16,936 nt of DNA, taken from NCBI GenBank assembly GCA_020718315.1, contig DYSK01000034.1, forward strand, positions 1 through 16,936, in the 5' to 3' direction. Source of the stretch: Draconibacterium orientale. GTDB lineage: Bacteria; Bacteroidota; Bacteroidia; Bacteroidales; UBA12170. The notes beneath the pieces are model-generated. The model saw nothing but the letters and a program-made list of their open reading frames with translations. It searched no databases and had not been told where the DNA came from. Shown piece after piece: positions 16,909-16,936 of this stretch; position 1 is the first letter of the stretch; each line of letters begins with the position of its first letter. Position numbers and translations under genes: made by a program.

Positions 16909-16936
16909 TTACTCAATAATCAACCGTAGGTTTTGT
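16909..16936 (-). CDS. Possible C-terminus of a converging gene (cut by window edge)
   Basis: On the minus strand the last bases read in frame as ...QNLRLIIE followed by TAA (16909-16911). Ending just before a bidirectional terminator is what a converging gene would do. A short hydrophobic C-terminus of this kind resembles the last strand of the type IX secretion sorting domains common in Bacteroidota exported proteins. Eight residues are far too few for a firm call. Confidence 0.3.

Noticed and set aside
1..16936. CRISPR arrays, insertion sequences, tRNA or rRNA genes, prophage or defence genes
   Set aside because: None seen on either strand. The long stretches are accounted for by ordinary metabolic and housekeeping genes.

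Overview
The window is AT-rich bacterial DNA that reads as a member of the Bacteroidota. The evidence is the gene content and order, the two promoters matching the Bacteroidota pattern (TTG at -33, TAnnTTTG at -7), the lack of Shine-Dalgarno sequences in front of most starts, and protein families typical of the phylum. I cannot name a genus from the sequence alone.

Layout. (1) 1-2425, + strand: the 3' part of a gene for a large secreted or surface Asp-box (BNR/sortilin-like) beta-propeller protein, closed by a rho-independent terminator. (2) 2426-2806: a control region. It holds a near-consensus promoter, a 36-codon open frame starting almost at the predicted transcript start and ending in arginine-rich codons, and RNA segments that can pair in two mutually exclusive ways. 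(3) 2807-10015, + strand: a tight arginine biosynthesis operon of GNAT acyltransferase, argG, argC, argD, argB, argE and argH, with junctions from a 7-nt overlap to a 28-nt gap. (4) 10016-10341: a gene-free convergent spacer. (5) 10342-14056, - strand: gyrA followed 28 nt later by an exported TPR protein. (6) 14057-14307: a divergent promoter region. (7) 14308-16848, + strand: clpC, ended by a perfect 15-bp bidirectional terminator. Just beyond it is the possible C-terminus of a converging gene cut by the window edge.

How the genes work together. ArgB, ArgC and ArgD carry an N-acylated glutamate to N-acyl-ornithine. ArgE removes the acyl group, and ArgG and ArgH convert citrulline to arginine. 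The first gene, a GNAT enzyme, is the natural candidate for the missing N-acylating step. No carbamoyltransferase (argF or argF') is present: argB follows argD by 28 nt, where Bacteroidota operons commonly carry it. gyrA and clpC are housekeeping genes transcribed away from each other.

The two most interesting points are the candidate arginine leader-peptide and RNA-switch region at 2575-2806 and the missing carbamoyltransferase. Both are inferences from sequence and need the tests listed with each finding.
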